A stretch of DNA of 64,000 nucleotides from an uncultured beta proteobacterium (GCA_903889565.1 CAISYC010000008.1:1-64000), one strand, 5' to 3'. Counted from the first letter of the stretch, positions 26,803-37,564 are shown. The notes: generated by a model from the letters alone, not told the origin. Numbers and translations are program-made.

Positions 26803-29490
26803 TTAGGCGGCCATCAACTCGCGAAGAACATACGGCAGGATGCCGCCGTGTTTCAGATACTCGACCTCGATCGGTGAATCCACGCGGAGGGTGACGGTAA
26901 CGTTCTGCGACGTGCCGTCCTTCCGGTGGATGACCAGCGTCACGTCCTGCAGCGGCTTGACGTTGCCGCCGGCGACGCCGATGAGATCAAAGGTTTCGCT
27001 GCCGTCGATCTTCAGCGACTGGATGGTGTCATCACCCTTGAACTGGCAGGGCAACACGCCCATGCCGACGAGGTTGGAGCGGTGAATGCGCTCGTAACCG
27101 CGTGCGACGACGACCTTGATGCCGAGCATTTGCGTGCCCTTGGCTGCCCAGTCGCGGGAGGAGCCAGTGCCGTAGGCTTCTCCGCCGAAGACGAACAGCG
27201 GCACGCCTTCCTTCTGGTATTGCATGGAGGCTTCGTAAATTGTTGTCTTGGCACCGTCGGGCTGGTGCAGCGTGACGCCGCCTTCGCTGCCCGGAATCAT
27301 CAGGTTCTTGATGCGCGGGTTGGCGAAGGCGCCGCGCACCATGACTTCATGATTGGTGCGGCGTGAGCCGAAGCTCGACAGGTCGGTGCTGCCGGCGGCG
27401 ACCAGCCAGTCACCGGCCAGCGTGCCCTTGCGGATCGGGGCGACGGGGCTGATGTGGTCGGTGGTCAGCTTGTTGCCGAAGAGACCCAGCGCGCGGCCGC
27501 CTTTGACATCGGTGATTTTCGGCAGCGCCTTCTTGAAGCCTTCGAACAGCGGCGGCTCGAGCAGATAGGTCGATTTCGAATCCCAGTCGAACAGCGCGCC
27601 CTTGGCTTCCGGGATCGCGTCCCACAGGTCCTTGGCGCCGTCCAGATTGCCGTATTCGCGCTTGAAGTTCGCCGGGTTGGTGGCGAATTTCATCACGGCA
27701 TCGACTTCCGCCGGCGTCGGCCAGAGGTCTTTCAGGAACACCGGTTTGCCGTCCTTGTCGTTGCCGAGCGGATCGGTTTCGATGTTCTTCAGGACGGTGC
27801 CGGCCAACGCAAACGCGACCACCAGCGGCGGGCTCATCAGGAAGTTGGCTTTCAGGCTCTGATGCACGCGCGCTTCGAAGTTGCGGTTGCCGGAGAGCAC
27901 GGCGGCGGAAATGACGTCGTTCTTGACGATGGACTCTTCAAGATCCTTGTCGAGCGGGCCGGCCAGACCCATGCAGGTGGTGCAGCCGTAGGCGACGACA
28001 TAAAAACCGAGTTGCTCGAGATAGGGCAGCAGGCCCGCATCCTTGAGATAGGCGGTGACGACTTTCGAGCCCGGCGCCAGCGACGTCTTCACGCGCGGAT
28101 GCGGCTTCATGCCGCGCTCGACTGCCTTTTTCGCAAGCAACCCGGCGGCCAGCAGCACCCATGGGTTGGACGTATTCGTGCAAGAGGTGATGGCGGCAAT
28201 GCCGATATCGCCATGGCCGACGTCGCCGATCTTTGCATTGGCAACGGGGAAGCGTTTCGACAGATCAGCGGTCGGTTTGTTGTAGCCGCTTTCAGCCACC
28301 GGCTTGGAGAACAGTTCGGTGAAGCGGGCGCCGATGCCCTCAAGGTTGATGCGCTCTTCGGGTTGTTTCGGACCGGATACGCTTGGACGCACCGTCGACA
28401 GATCGAGTTCGACGACCTGCGAGTAATCGATTTCGCCTTTTTTCGGAATGCCGTACATGCCCTGCGCCTTGAGGTAGGACTCGATGGCATCGACATGCTG
28501 TTCGCGGCCGGACATGCGGTAGTACTCGAGGGTCTTGTCGTCAATTGCGAAGAAGCCGCAGGTCGCGCCGTAATCGGGCGCCATGTTGGAGACGGTGGCG
28601 CGGTCGGTCGGCGTCAGCGAAGCGGCGCCTTCGCCGAAGTACTCGACGAACTTGTTGACCACGTTCGTTTTGCGCAGCAGTTCGGTGACGGTCAGCACGA
28701 GGTCGGTGGCGGTGACGCCGGGGTTCAGCTTGCCGCTCATGTGCACGCCGACGACGTCCGGCTCGAGGAAGTAGTAGGGCTGACCGAGCATGCCGGCTTC
28801 GGCCTCAATGCCGCCCACGCCCCAGGCCAGCACGCCGATCGCATTGACCATGGTGGTGTGCGAGTCGGTGCCGACGGTGGAGTCGGGATAATAAATGCCG
28901 TCTTTTTCCCACACGCCGCGCGACAGATATTCGAGATTGACCTGGTGGCAGATGCCGTTGCCCGGCGGCACCACGCGGATGCCGGAGAAGGCGGCCTTCG
29001 CCCACTTCAGGAAGGTGTAACGCTCGCCATTGCGCTCGAATTCGATTTCCATGTTCTTGCGAAGTGCGCCCGCCGAGTCGCTGACGTCAACGACGACGGA
29101 GTGGTCAACCACGAGGTCGACTGGCACCAGCGGCTCGATTTTGGTCGGATCGTAGTTCTGGCGCTTGGCTTCGGCGCGCATGGCGGCAAAGTCGTTCAGC
29201 GCGGGGAAGCCGGCCATGTCCTGCAGCATGATGCGGGCGAGCACGAACGGCAGTTCCTGCGTGCGCGCGCCGTTCGGTTTCCAGGCGGCCAGCGCCTTGA
29301 CCGCATCTTCGGTGACCCGCTTGCCGTCGCAATTGCGCAGGACGGACTCAAGCACTACGCGCAGGCTGACCGGCAGGCGCGAGACCTTGCCGAGGCCGGC
29401 TTTTTCCAGCGCGGCCAGCGAATAATATTTGCCGGTCTTGCCCGACTTGAGCTTAAATTCCTGCAGCGAGTTGAACAGATTGTGCGGCAT
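26803..29490 (-). CDS. acnA: Aconitate hydratase, AcnA type (copy 1, downstream)
   Basis: An 895-residue monomeric aconitase (citrate to isocitrate). The [4Fe-4S] cysteines are in [10 protein letters not shown] (about 436) and [11 protein letters not shown] (about 502 and 505). [20 protein letters not shown], the conserved [11 protein letters not shown] and, in domain 4, [12 protein letters not shown] for substrate binding are present. The ATG at 29490 follows GGAG. It lies directly after a second AcnA-type gene and has a 13-bp palindrome in its own upstream gap, so it may also be transcribed separately. Which copy serves the TCA cycle and which the methylcitrate cycle cannot be decided from sequence. 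Confidence 0.95.
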   Translation of the reverse strand: MPHNLFNSLQEFKLKSGKTGKYYSLAALEKAGLGKVSRLPVSLRVVLESVLRNCDGKRVTEDAVKALAAWKPNGARTQELPFVLARIMLQDMAGFPALNDFAAMRAEAKRQNYDPTKIEPLVPVDLVVDHSVVVDVSDSAGALRKNMEIEFERNGERYTFLKWAKAAFSGIRVVPPGNGICHQVNLEYLSRGVWEKDGIYYPDSTVGTDSHTTMVNAIGVLAWGVGGIEAEAGMLGQPYYFLEPDVVGVHMSGKLNPGVTATDLVLTVTELLRKTNVVNKFVEYFGEGAASLTPTDRATVSNMAPDYGATCGFFAIDDKTLEYYRMSGREQHVDAIESYLKAQGMYGIPKKGEIDYSQVVELDLSTVRPSVSGPKQPEERINLEGIGARFTELFSKPVAESGYNKPTADLSKRFPVANAKIGDVGHGDIGIAAITSCTNTSNPWVLLAAGLLAKKAVERGMKPHPRVKTSLAPGSKVVTAYLKDAGLLPYLEQLGFYVVAYGCTTCMGLAGPLDKDLEESIVKNDVISAAVLSGNRNFEARVHQSLKANFLMSPPLVVAFALAGTVLKNIETDPLGNDKDGKPVFLKDLWPTPAEVDAVMKFATNPANFKREYGNLDGAKDLWDAIPEAKGALFDWDSKSTYLLEPPLFEGFKKALPKITDVKGGRALGLFGNKLTTDHISPVAPIRKGTLAGDWLVAAGSTDLSSFGSRRTNHEVMVRGAFANPRIKNLMIPGSEGGVTLHQPDGAKTTIYEASMQYQKEGVPLFVFGGEAYGTGSSRDWAAKGTQMLGIKVVVARGYERIHRSNLVGMGVLPCQFKGDDTIQSLKIDGSETFDLIGVAGGNVKPLQDVTLVIHRKDGTSQNVTVTLRVDSPIEVEYLKHGGILPYVLRELMAA

Positions 29491-29508
29491 TGCGGTTCTC
29501 CGTTTGGA

Positions 29509-29521
29509 TTAACAGTGTTAA
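29509..29521. promoter_or_regulatory. Perfect 13-bp palindrome upstream of acnA copy 1
   Basis: TTAACAGTGTTAA is an exact inverted repeat about a central G, in an AT-rich 63-bp gap between the two aconitase genes and 18 bp before the ATG. Placement and symmetry suggest an operator for a dimeric regulator; the regulator is not known. Confidence 0.4.
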
Positions 29522-29553
29522 CAATATTAGCGGTGTTGTGCGGATGGCAGGGA

Positions 29554-32253
29554 TCAGGCGGCTTCGGCCAGAATCTGGCGCAGCACGTAGGGCAGAATGC
29601 CGCCGTGTTTGAGGTAATCGACTTCGATGACGGTGTCGATGCGCAGCGTCAGCGGTACTTTCTGCGTGCTGCCGTCGGCGCGTGTGACGGTCATCGTCAC
29701 ATCCTGCAGCGGCTTGACATTGCCGCCTTCAAGGCCTTCGATGGTGAAGGTTTCGCTGCCATCGATACCGAGCGTCTTGACGTCGGTGCCGGGCTTGAAC
29801 TGCAACGGCACCACGCCCATGCCGATCAAGTTGGCGCGGTGGATGCGCTCGAAGCTTTTGACAATGACGGCCTTGACGCCGAGCAACTGCACGCCTTTGG
29901 CCGCCCAGTCGCGCGACGAGCCCATGCCGTAATCGTCGCCGCCGAAAATAACGCAGGGCGTGCCGGCTTTTTGGTACAGCTCGGAGGCCTCGAATATCGT
30001 CATCTGTGCGCCGTCGGGCATGTGCTTGGTGATCGGGCCCTCGGTCCCCGGTGCGACCGCATTTTTCAGGCGCACGTTGGCGAAAGTGCCACGCACCATC
30101 AATTCGTGGTTGCAGCGGCGAACGCCGAAGTGGCCCCACTCGGACGGCGGAACGCCATAGGGCTCGAGCCATTTGCCGGCCGGCGTGCCCGGCTTGATTT
30201 TGGTTGACGGGCTGATGTGGTCGGTGGTGATCGAATCGCCGAGAATCGCCAGCGCGCGCGCGCCCTTGATGTCGCTGACCTTGCCGAGCTGGCGGGTCAC
30301 GCCTTCGAAAAACGGCGGCTCCTTGATGAAGGTCGATTTGGGATCCCACTCATAGACGGCGCCCTTGATGGTCGGGATCGCATCCCACAGTTTCTTGTTG
30401 CCCGAGAGGTCGCCGTATTCCTTGCGGAAGTGATCGGCGTTCGACGCAAACTTCATGAGTGAGGCCACTTCGGCGTCGCTCGGCCAAACGTCCTTCAGAT
30501 AAACGGGCTTGCCGTCGCTGCCGGTACCCAGCGGATCCTTGGTCAGATCGGTGCGCACGGTGCCGGCGATGCCGTAGGCCACCACCAGCGCCGGGCTGGC
30601 GAGGTAATTTGCGCGCAGATTGGCATGCACGCGCGCTTCGAAGTTGCGGTTGCCGGAGAGCACGGCGCAGGTGACGAGGTCTTTCGACACCACAGCCTCT
30701 TCGATTTTCGCGTCGAGCGGACCGGCGGCGCCCATACAGGTGGTGCAGCCGTAGGCAACCACACCGTAGCCGAGTTTTTCGAGATAGGGCAGCAGCCCGG
30801 CGTCGCGCAGGTAATCGGTGACGACCTTGGAGCCCGGTGCCAGCGAAGTCTTGACGCGTTTGTTGACGGCGAGGCCTTTCTCAACCGCGCGCTTGGCGAG
30901 CAGGCCGGCAGCGATCAGCAGCGCGGGGTTGGACGTATTGGTGCACGACGTAATCGACGAAATCAGCACGTCGCCGTGACCGACATCGAATTCAGCATGA
31001 CCGCTGGATTCGCGACGGTTTAGATCAGCGGCCGCGCGCGCATAACCGTTCTTGTCGGTTGGCGCCGAAAACAACGCGTCGAAACCACGACCCAGATCCT
31101 GCAAATTCACGCGATCCTGCGGGCGCTTCGGACCCGACAGGCTGGGCACGATGCTGCCGAGATCGAGCTCAACCACCTGCGAGTAATCGATGTCGCCGGG
31201 TTTCGGCATGCCGAACAGGCCCTGCGCCTTGTAATAAGCTTCGATCGCCTCGACCTGTGCCGGCTCTCGACCGGTGGTGCGGAAGTATTCAACCGTTTTC
31301 GCATCGACCGGAAAATAGCCCATGGTCGCGCCGTATTCCGGCGCCATGTTGGCGACCGTGCAACGATCAGCGGCAGTCAATGCTGCGGCGCCTTCGCCAT
31401 AGAACTCGACGAACTTGCCGACGACCTTGGTTTTGCGCATGAGTTCGGTGACGGTGAGTGCGAGGTCGGTGGCGGTGACGCCTTCGCGCAGCTTGCCGGT
31501 GACGTGGCAGCCGACGACGTCAGGCGTGAGGAAGGCATTCGGCTGGCCGAGCATGCCGGCCTCGGCTTCAATGCCGCCGACACCCCAGGCAACGACGCCG
31601 ATGCCGTTGACCATCGTCGTGTGCGAGTCGGTGCCGAACACGGTGTCCGGGAACCAGACGCCGTCTTTTTCCCACACGCCGCGCGACAGGTATTCCATGT
31701 TGATCTGGTGGATGATGCCGTTGCCCGGCGGCACCACGCGGACGGTCTCGAATGCGCCCTGCGCCCATTTGACGAAGCGATAACGCTCGGCGTTGCGCTT
31801 GAATTCGATTTCCTGATTGCGTTGCACGGCGTCCGGCGTGTTGTAGACGTCGATTTCGACCGAGTGATCGACCACCACATCGACCGGCACCAGCGGCTCG
31901 ATCTTGCTGGCGGCCAAGCCCTGGCGCTCGGCGGCGGCACGCATCGCCGAGAGGTCGTTCAGTGCGCCGAAGCCGATCAGGTCCTGCAGCACGATGCGCA
32001 CGACGATGAATGGAATCTCGGCGGTGCGCTTGCCGTTGGGCTGCCACGCGGCGAGGTTGCGCACGTGCTCTTCGGTGACGCGCTTGCCGTCGCAGAAACG
32101 CACCAGCGATTCGAGCACGATGCGAATGCTGACCGGCAGGCGCGAAATTTTGCCGAGGCCGGCTTTTTCCAGCGCCGCCAGTGAATAGTATTTGCCGGTC
32201 TTGCCGGCAGACGGTTTGAATTCGGCGAGCGAGTCAAAAAGGTTATGTGGCAC
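29554..32253 (-). CDS. Aconitate hydratase, AcnA type (copy 2, prp-adjacent; possible 2-methylisocitrate dehydratase)
   Basis: An 899-residue AcnA paralogue that keeps every catalytic landmark: [30 protein letters not shown] (about 436), YGCTTCMG (about 503 and 506) and the [12 protein letters not shown] loop. It aligns end to end with copy 1 and differs throughout, so the duplication is not recent. The GTG start at 32253 follows AGGAGCAAAC. It is the gene immediately downstream of prpD. PrpD-type methylcitrate cycles need an aconitase to hydrate 2-methylaconitate, so this copy is a good candidate for that step. It is not AcnD, whose N-terminus is different and which works without PrpD. Confidence 0.9.
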   Translation of the reverse strand: MPHNLFDSLAEFKPSAGKTGKYYSLAALEKAGLGKISRLPVSIRIVLESLVRFCDGKRVTEEHVRNLAAWQPNGKRTAEIPFIVVRIVLQDLIGFGALNDLSAMRAAAERQGLAASKIEPLVPVDVVVDHSVEIDVYNTPDAVQRNQEIEFKRNAERYRFVKWAQGAFETVRVVPPGNGIIHQINMEYLSRGVWEKDGVWFPDTVFGTDSHTTMVNGIGVVAWGVGGIEAEAGMLGQPNAFLTPDVVGCHVTGKLREGVTATDLALTVTELMRKTKVVGKFVEFYGEGAAALTAADRCTVANMAPEYGATMGYFPVDAKTVEYFRTTGREPAQVEAIEAYYKAQGLFGMPKPGDIDYSQVVELDLGSIVPSLSGPKRPQDRVNLQDLGRGFDALFSAPTDKNGYARAAADLNRRESSGHAEFDVGHGDVLISSITSCTNTSNPALLIAAGLLAKRAVEKGLAVNKRVKTSLAPGSKVVTDYLRDAGLLPYLEKLGYGVVAYGCTTCMGAAGPLDAKIEEAVVSKDLVTCAVLSGNRNFEARVHANLRANYLASPALVVAYGIAGTVRTDLTKDPLGTGSDGKPVYLKDVWPSDAEVASLMKFASNADHFRKEYGDLSGNKKLWDAIPTIKGAVYEWDPKSTFIKEPPFFEGVTRQLGKVSDIKGARALAILGDSITTDHISPSTKIKPGTPAGKWLEPYGVPPSEWGHFGVRRCNHELMVRGTFANVRLKNAVAPGTEGPITKHMPDGAQMTIFEASELYQKAGTPCVIFGGDDYGMGSSRDWAAKGVQLLGVKAVIVKSFERIHRANLIGMGVVPLQFKPGTDVKTLGIDGSETFTIEGLEGGNVKPLQDVTMTVTRADGSTQKVPLTLRIDTVIEVDYLKHGGILPYVLRQILAEAA

Positions 32254-32375
32254 GTTTGCTCCTGATTAAAACGTTGTGTTGTGAACCGGTAATTTTACTT
32301 GCAGTCGCCCGATGCAGCACAGGGGCCGGTGAGCGGCTGCAAGCGCAATGCGGGATAAGCATGGGTCGGATCGGC

Positions 32376-33818
32376 TCAGACGCTGAAAAGATCGACAAAC
32401 TCGTTGACCGGCGTGTTTTCCAGCCGCCGCTGGTCGGCGCACAGGTCGAGTATGGCAGCCTGCTGTTTGCCGGCAAAGCGCCGTGCCAGGTTGGTCTTGA
32501 ATTTTGCCTCAAGCAGGGGAATGCCGTCTTTGCGGCGACGGCGGTGGCCGATCGGGTATTCGACCGCAATATCGGCAGTCTTGCTGCCGTCCTTGAAGAA
32601 TACCTGCACGGCGTTGGCGATCGAGCGCTTGGTCGGGTCGAGATAGTCGCGGCTCCATGCCTTGTTTTCGACGCACACCATTTTTGCGCGCAGCGCATCC
32701 ACCCGCGGGTCGCCCGCAACATCGTCTTCGTAGTCGGCCGCAGTGAGATTGCCTTTGAGCAATCCAATGGCGGTCATGTATTGGATGCAGTGATCGCGGT
32801 CGGCCGGATTGCCGAGCGGGCCCTGCTTGTCGATGATGCGAATCGCCGATTCGTGCGTGGTGATGACGATCTTTTTGATCTGGTTGATGCGGTTCTTCAC
32901 CCCGTCGTGCAGCCGCACCGCGCATTCGACCGCCGTCTGCGCATGAAACTCGGCGGGGAAGGAAATCTTGAACAGCACGTTTTCCATCACATAGGAACCG
33001 TACTTGCGCTGGAAGCGGAAAGGCTCGCCGTCGAACAGCACATCGTAAAAGCCCCAGGTCTTGGCGGTCAGCGCGGAGGGATAGCCCATCTCGCCCTTGA
33101 GCGCCATGAGTGCGAGGCGCACTGCGCGGCTGGTGGCGTCACCGGCCGCCCACGACTTGCGCGATCCGGTGTTGGGCGCATGACGATAGGTGCGCAGCGA
33201 CTGGCCGTCGATCCATGCGTTCGACACGGCGTTGATCACTTCGTCGCGCGTGCCGCCGAGCATGGCCGTAACCACCGCGGTGCTGGCGACTTTGACCAGC
33301 AGCACATGGTCGAGGCCGACGCGGTTAAAACTGTTTTCGAGCGCGATGACGCCCTGAATCTCGTGCGCCTTGATCATGCCGGTCAGCACGTCGCGCATGA
33401 CCAGCGGCTTTTTGCCGGCGGCAACGTTATTGCGCGAGATCCAGTCCGCCGTGGCGAGAATGCCGCCGAGGTTGTCGGAAGGGTGGCCCCATTCGGCGGC
33501 GAGCCAGGTGTCGTTGAAGTCGAGCCAGCGGATCATGCAGCCGATGTTGAAGGCGGCGGTCACCGGGTCGAGCACGTAGGGCGTTCCGGGCACTTTGGCG
33601 CCGTTGGGCACGACAGTGCCAGGCACCACCGGCCCCATCAGCTTGGTGCAGGCCGGGTACGACAGCGCTTCGAAACCGCAGCCCAGCGTGTCGATCAGGC
33701 ACAGGCGCGCGGTCGCGTAGGCTTCGCTGCTCTTGATCGCGTATTTAAGCGCGTAGTCGGCGATGTCGGTGATGACCTTGTCGGGTTGCGGGCGGTTATT
33801 GGAGATGGCGGAGGACAT
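32376..33818 (-). CDS. prpD: 2-methylcitrate dehydratase
   Basis: A 480-residue MmgE/PrpD-family enzyme that dehydrates 2-methylcitrate to 2-methyl-cis-aconitate in propionate breakdown. The match to enterobacterial PrpD as I remember it is very close: [74 protein letters not shown] and [20 protein letters not shown]. This supports a true PrpD rather than a general MmgE protein. The ATG at 33818 ([13 protein letters not shown]) fits the family start; the ORF-track extension overlaps the upstream membrane-protein gene. It lies between a DUF3147-like gene and an AcnA paralogue. Confidence 0.95.
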   Translation of the reverse strand: MSSAISNNRPQPDKVITDIADYALKYAIKSSEAYATARLCLIDTLGCGFEALSYPACTKLMGPVVPGTVVPNGAKVPGTPYVLDPVTAAFNIGCMIRWLDFNDTWLAAEWGHPSDNLGGILATADWISRNNVAAGKKPLVMRDVLTGMIKAHEIQGVIALENSFNRVGLDHVLLVKVASTAVVTAMLGGTRDEVINAVSNAWIDGQSLRTYRHAPNTGSRKSWAAGDATSRAVRLALMALKGEMGYPSALTAKTWGFYDVLFDGEPFRFQRKYGSYVMENVLFKISFPAEFHAQTAVECAVRLHDGVKNRINQIKKIVITTHESAIRIIDKQGPLGNPADRDHCIQYMTAIGLLKGNLTAADYEDDVAGDPRVDALRAKMVCVENKAWSRDYLDPTKRSIANAVQVFFKDGSKTADIAVEYPIGHRRRRKDGIPLLEAKFKTNLARRFAGKQQAAILDLCADQRRLENTPVNEFVDLFSV

Positions 33819-33841
33819 GTTTTTTCCGTTAGAAGAGGCGG

Positions 33842-34192
33842 TCAGAGTTTGAGACCGAAGGCAGCGCCGAGTTTTACCATGCCGACGTAGAGCAACGCGG
33901 TCAGCGCGCAATTGATGGCGAGCGCCAGGTAAAAGCCCGTGCCGTGGCGCAGCAGCGCAGGCAGCAGCAGAAACATCGGCAGCGACGGCAGCACCAGCCA
34001 GAAGGTGGCGTCAGCATAGTCGGCGATGCGCGGGATATCGCCGGTTTCCTCGTAAATCCACACCATGCCGAGTAGGGAGACCAGAGGCAATGAAGCAACC
34101 AGCGCCGCGAATGGCGGGCTGCGTTTGGCGATCTCGGACACCGCGGCGATGATTGCCGCGGATATGAGAACCTTGATGGCGGTAAACAGCAT
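33842..34192 (-). CDS. DUF3147-like small membrane protein
   Basis: A 116-residue protein of about four hydrophobic helices: [57 protein letters not shown] and [20 protein letters not shown]. The [18 protein letters not shown] and LPALLRHG blocks are typical of the DUF3147 family as I recall it. Its function is unknown. It sits between prpC and prpD with gaps of 18 and 23 bp, so it is part of that operon; a link with propionate metabolism is only contextual. Confidence 0.82.
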   Translation of the reverse strand: MLFTAIKVLISAAIIAAVSEIAKRSPPFAALVASLPLVSLLGMVWIYEETGDIPRIADYADATFWLVLPSLPMFLLLPALLRHGTGFYLALAINCALTALLYVGMVKLGAAFGLKL

Positions 34193-34210
34193 GTCGTGTC
34201 GGTCGGTCGA

Positions 34211-35374
34211 TCAGGCTGCGCCACGTTGCTCGAGCGGCACGAAGGCGCAGCCCTCGGGGCCGGTGTAGTTCGCAGTCGGCCGGATGATCTTGCCGTCAAT
34301 CCGCTGTTCGATGACGTGCGCCGACCAGCCGCTGGTGCGCGAAATCACGAACAACGGCGTGAACATCGCCGTCGGCACGCCCATCTTGAAATAGGATACC
34401 GCTGAAAACCAGTCGAGATTGGCGAACATTTTCTTTTCGCGCATCATCACCGCCTCGATGCGGTCGGCGATGTTGAACATCGCCATGTCGTCCGATTCCG
34501 CCGACAGGGTGCGCGCGACTTCCTTGATCACTTTGTTGCGCGGATCCGCGATCGTATAGACCGGGTGGCCGAAGCCGATCACGGTTTCTTTTCTCGCAAT
34601 GCGGGCGATGATGTCCTGCTCCGCATCGTCTGCGCTGTTGTAGCGGTTCATGACTTCGAAGGCGACTTCATTGGCGCCGCCGTGTTTCGGTCCGCGCAGC
34701 GCGCCGATGCCGCCGGTGATCGCGGAGTAGATGTCCGCGCCGGTGCCGGTGACGACGCGGCAGGCGAAGGTCGAGGCGTTGAATTCGTGTTCGGCGTAGA
34801 GATTGAGCGAGGTATGCATGGCGCGCACCCAGGAGGGACGCGGCGCCTTGCCGTGCAATACGTGCAGAAAATGACCGCCGATCGAATCGTCGTCGGTTTC
34901 AAGTTCGACGCGGCGTCCGTTATGGCTGAAGTGGTACCAATAAAGAAGCATGGAGCCGAACGAGGCCATCAGACGGTCGGCAATATCGCGCGCGCCGGGC
35001 GCGTTGTGATCGTCTTTTTCCGGCAGCACGGTGCCGAGGACCGAACAGCCGGTGCGCATGACGTCCATCGGATGTGCGCTGGCAGGCACGCATTCCAGTG
35101 CCGCTTTCACCGCCTGCGGCAGGCCGCGCAGCGATTTGAGTTTGAGCTTGTAGTTGGCGAGTTGCGCGGCGTTCGGCAATTTGCCGTGGACCAGCAGACA
35201 GGCAATCTCTTCGAATTCGCAGCTGTCCGCAATCTCGAGTATGTCGTAACCGCGGTAATGCAGATCGTTGCCGCTGCGGCCGACGCTGCACAGCGCGGTA
35301 TTGCCCGCCGGCACCCCGGACAGGGCGACCGATTTTTTCGGTTTGAAACCGCTCGCGGCATCACTCGTATTCAT
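34211..35374 (-). CDS. prpC: 2-methylcitrate synthase (PrpC-type citrate synthase)
   Basis: A 387-residue short citrate synthase joining propionyl-CoA and oxaloacetate. [20 protein letters not shown] followed by YRGYDI is the typical PrpC opening. Catalytic residues are expected in [27 protein letters not shown] (His) and [20 protein letters not shown] (Asp). It lacks the long N-terminal region of the hexameric GltA encoded 5 kb away. The ATG at 35374 follows AGGAGGGGAATGCC. It is downstream of mdh, behind an intrinsic terminator, and starts the prpC-DUF3147-prpD-acn run. Confidence 0.93.
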   Translation of the reverse strand: MNTSDAASGFKPKKSVALSGVPAGNTALCSVGRSGNDLHYRGYDILEIADSCEFEEIACLLVHGKLPNAAQLANYKLKLKSLRGLPQAVKAALECVPASAHPMDVMRTGCSVLGTVLPEKDDHNAPGARDIADRLMASFGSMLLYWYHFSHNGRRVELETDDDSIGGHFLHVLHGKAPRPSWVRAMHTSLNLYAEHEFNASTFACRVVTGTGADIYSAITGGIGALRGPKHGGANEVAFEVMNRYNSADDAEQDIIARIARKETVIGFGHPVYTIADPRNKVIKEVARTLSAESDDMAMFNIADRIEAVMMREKKMFANLDWFSAVSYFKMGVPTAMFTPLFVISRTSGWSAHVIEQRIDGKIIRPTANYTGPEGCAFVPLEQRGAA

Positions 35375-35405
35375 GGCATTCCCCTCCTGCTGCGTGATGA
35401 AAGCA

Positions 35406-35441
35406 CAAAAAAAGGGCGGCGCCGTCTCCGGTCGTCCGCCC
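35406..35441 (-). terminator. Intrinsic terminator after mdh
   Basis: On the minus strand GGGCGGACGACCGGAGACGG followed by CGCCGCCC and TTTTTTT, between the mdh stop and the prpC start. The outer stem is GGGCGG/CCGCCC with a large loop. It would separate mdh from the prp genes or act as a partial stop. Confidence 0.65.
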
Positions 35442-35461
35442 CGTTTCGTCATGGCGCGATT

Positions 35462-36451
35462 TCAGCCCAGCAGATGCTTGATGCTGTCGCGCTCTTCCTG
35501 CAGTTCTTTCAGCGTGGCCTGTATGCGCGCCTTGCTGAATTCGCTCAACTCGATACCCTGCACGACCGTGTACTTGCCGTCCTTGCAGGTGCAGGGATAG
35601 CCGAACATGGTCCCTTCGGGGATGCCATAGCTGCCATCGGCGGGCACGCCCATGGTCACCCAGTCGCCCGCGGCGGTGCCGAAGGTCCAGGTGCGCATGT
35701 GTTCGATCGCCGCGTTGGCCGCGCTCGCGGCGGACGACAGTCCGCGCGCATCGATGATGGCGGCGCCGCGTTTCTGCACCACCGGGATGAAGGTTTTTTC
35801 CAGCCACTCCTGATCGTTGATTTGCGGCCAGACTTTCTTGCCGTCGGCCTCGACCTGGAAAATATCCGGATACTGCGTCGCCGAGTGATTGCCCCAAACG
35901 GTCAGCTTTTTGATGCTGGCGACGGGTTGGCCGATTTTCTGCGCAATCTGCGTCTGCGCGCGGTTGTGATCGAGGCGCATCATCGCGGTGAACTGCGTCG
36001 GCTTCAGCTTTGGCGCGTTTTTCATCGCGATCAGGCAGTTGGTGTTGGCAGGATTGCCGACCACCAGCACCTTGACGTCGCGGCTGGCGACTTCGGAGAG
36101 GGCTTTGCCCTGCGGTCCGAATATCTTGCCGTTGGCTTCGAGCAGGTCTTTGCGTTCCATGCCCGGACCGCGCGGACGCGCGCCGACCAGCAGCGCGTAT
36201 TCGACATCCTTGAAGGCGACCATCGGATCGCTGGTCGGCACCATGCCGGCCAGCAGCGGGAACGCGCAGTCGTCGAGTTCCATCATCACGCCGCCAAGCG
36301 CCTTCTGCGCTTTTTCGTCGGGAATCTCCAGCAGTTGCAAAATGACCGGCTGGTCTTTGCCGAGCATTTCGCCGGAGGCGATACGGAACAACAGGCTGTA
36401 GCCGATCTGACCGGCGGCGCCGGTGACGGCCACGCGAACAGGACGTTTCAT
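35462..36451 (-). CDS. mdh: Malate dehydrogenase
   Basis: A 329-residue NAD-dependent malate dehydrogenase of the LDH/MDH superfamily, type with an extended [20 protein letters not shown] nucleotide-binding loop. [20 protein letters not shown] contains the first substrate arginine, and [18 protein letters not shown] with [14 protein letters not shown] the Asn and catalytic His. The ATG at 36451 starts [11 protein letters not shown]; seven extra codons in the ORF track are unlikely. It is transcribed away from the sdh operon, across a 379-bp divergent promoter region. Confidence 0.96.
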   Translation of the reverse strand: MKRPVRVAVTGAAGQIGYSLLFRIASGEMLGKDQPVILQLLEIPDEKAQKALGGVMMELDDCAFPLLAGMVPTSDPMVAFKDVEYALLVGARPRGPGMERKDLLEANGKIFGPQGKALSEVASRDVKVLVVGNPANTNCLIAMKNAPKLKPTQFTAMMRLDHNRAQTQIAQKIGQPVASIKKLTVWGNHSATQYPDIFQVEADGKKVWPQINDQEWLEKTFIPVVQKRGAAIIDARGLSSAASAANAAIEHMRTWTFGTAAGDWVTMGVPADGSYGIPEGTMFGYPCTCKDGKYTVVQGIELSEFSKARIQATLKELQEERDSIKHLLG

Positions 36452-36830
36452 CTCTGGGACTCCCGGGAGCAATTGGAAAAAATCAATTTAACGACGCGAA
36501 CACTGATTATCGGACGGCGGGCGCTTGCGCCGGAATGGGTGTCTCGGGGCGCGCATGCGAGCGATCAAGGACTCGGATAATAGCGAATCGGGTCGTCAGG
36601 TGTCAAAGCGGCGCGGCAAATACGCAAGCGCAAATTTGCATTGTCGATGGATGCAAGCGGGTGCGCAGTGTCTGTCGCGATTGACACTGCCGCTTTCATC
36701 GCGCGATGAATTGCGCAGGTTCTCTTTATGCGTCGCAGCAATTGCTGTTAAAATCGGCACAGCAATTCAAATTTCCCTTAAGAAGTTTGCGCATTGCCTG
36801 CCGTCCGCCGGCATCGCAGTGCAGAGAATT
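36452..36830. promoter_or_regulatory. Divergent promoter region of mdh and sdhC (no gene seen)
   Basis: A 379-bp gap between divergent TCA genes. On the plus strand TGTTAAAAT (36746-36754) is a good extended -10 about 77 bp before sdhC. On the minus strand GATAAT near 36507-36512 may serve mdh. No convincing ORF, tRNA or regulator gene is present; the plus-strand extension of the sdhC frame through here looks like chance. Confidence 0.5.
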
Positions 36831-37223
36831 ATGATCTCTACCGGACACCACATGCACAGTCGACCGAAATTCCTCACGCTTACCCAGATCAAGATGCCGA
36901 TGCCGGCGATTATTTCGATCATGCATCGCGTCAGCGGCGCCGCGCTGTTTTTTGCGCTGCCGCTGTTGCTGTGGATTCTTCAGCAAAGCCTGTCCTCGTT
37001 CGGCGCGTTCAACGAGATGCAGGGGTTTTTCGCCAATCCGCTCGTCAAACTGATTGCGCTGGGTTTGCTGTGGGGATTTTTTCATCACTTGTGCGCCGGC
37101 ATCCGCTTTCTTGCGCTTGACCTGCACTTCGGCAGCGATCTTGAGACGGCGCGCGCAAGCAGCCGCGCCGTGCTTGCCGGCGGTATCGTGCTGACGCTGC
37201 TCGCGGGGTGGCAATTATGGTAA
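36831..37223 (+). CDS. sdhC: Succinate dehydrogenase cytochrome b556 subunit
   Basis: A 130-residue membrane anchor with three helices. RPKFLTLTQIKMPMPAIISI leads into MHRVSG, the quinone-site Ser/Arg region, and FHHLCAGIRFLALDL carries the haem-ligand His of the second helix. Start choice is uncertain: ATG 36831 after a weak AGAGAATT box, or ATG 36852 (MHSRPKFL). The ORF-track start at 36525 adds 100 residues with no family match. It overlaps sdhD by 7 bp, implying coupled translation of the two anchor subunits. Confidence 0.93.
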   Translation: MISTGHHMHSRPKFLTLTQIKMPMPAIISIMHRVSGAALFFALPLLLWILQQSLSSFGAFNEMQGFFANPLVKLIALGLLWGFFHHLCAGIRFLALDLHFGSDLETARASSRAVLAGGIVLTLLAGWQLW

Positions 37224-37564
37224 ATCGAATCGTCGTCGGCGCCCATTACGGATTGCGCGACTGGCTCGCCCAGCGCGTCACCGCGGTCATCATCGGGCTG
37301 TATACCTTTCTCTCCATCGGTCTGTTGCTGACCGGTCCGAAAATCGATTTTGCGACCTGGCGCCTGCTGTTCACGCCGCAGTGGATGAAGTTTGCGACGC
37401 TGCTGTTCCTGTTCAGCGTGTTCGTCCACGCGTGGATCGGCGTGCGCGACATCGTGATGGACTACATCAAGCCGACCGGTCTGCGCCTGGCGCTGTATTC
37501 GGTGTTCATTGTCGCGTTGATTGTCTATGCGGCGTGGTCGGTGCGAATTCTCTGGGGACTATAG
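37217..37564 (+). CDS. sdhD: Succinate dehydrogenase hydrophobic membrane anchor
   Basis: A 115-residue three-helix anchor. It begins MVNRIVVGAHYGLRDWLAQR, and FVHAWIGVRDIVMDYIKPTG carries the conserved His-Arg-Asp-Tyr cluster of the haem and quinone sites. The ATG at 37217 overlaps the sdhC stop (ATGGTAA) and follows GGGGTGG. The stop (TAG) abuts the sdhA ATG with no gap, so SdhD and SdhA are likely coupled. Confidence 0.94.
   Translation: MVNRIVVGAHYGLRDWLAQRVTAVIIGLYTFLSIGLLLTGPKIDFATWRLLFTPQWMKFATLLFLFSVFVHAWIGVRDIVMDYIKPTGLRLALYSVFIVALIVYAAWSVRILWGL

Noticed and set aside
27454-30207. 917-aa plus-strand ORF across both aconitase genes
   Set aside because: Antisense shadow; the minus strand encodes full AcnA proteins with all catalytic motifs.
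29554-32253. AcnD (2-methylcitrate dehydratase, Fe-S type)
   Set aside because: The N-terminus and layout are those of AcnA, and PrpD itself is encoded next door.
34565-36580. 671-aa plus-strand ORF over prpC and mdh
   Set aside because: Shadow of two strongly supported minus-strand genes.
36525-36830. Long N-terminal extension of sdhC in the ORF track
   Set aside because: It has no family match and covers the divergent promoter region, including a good extended -10.
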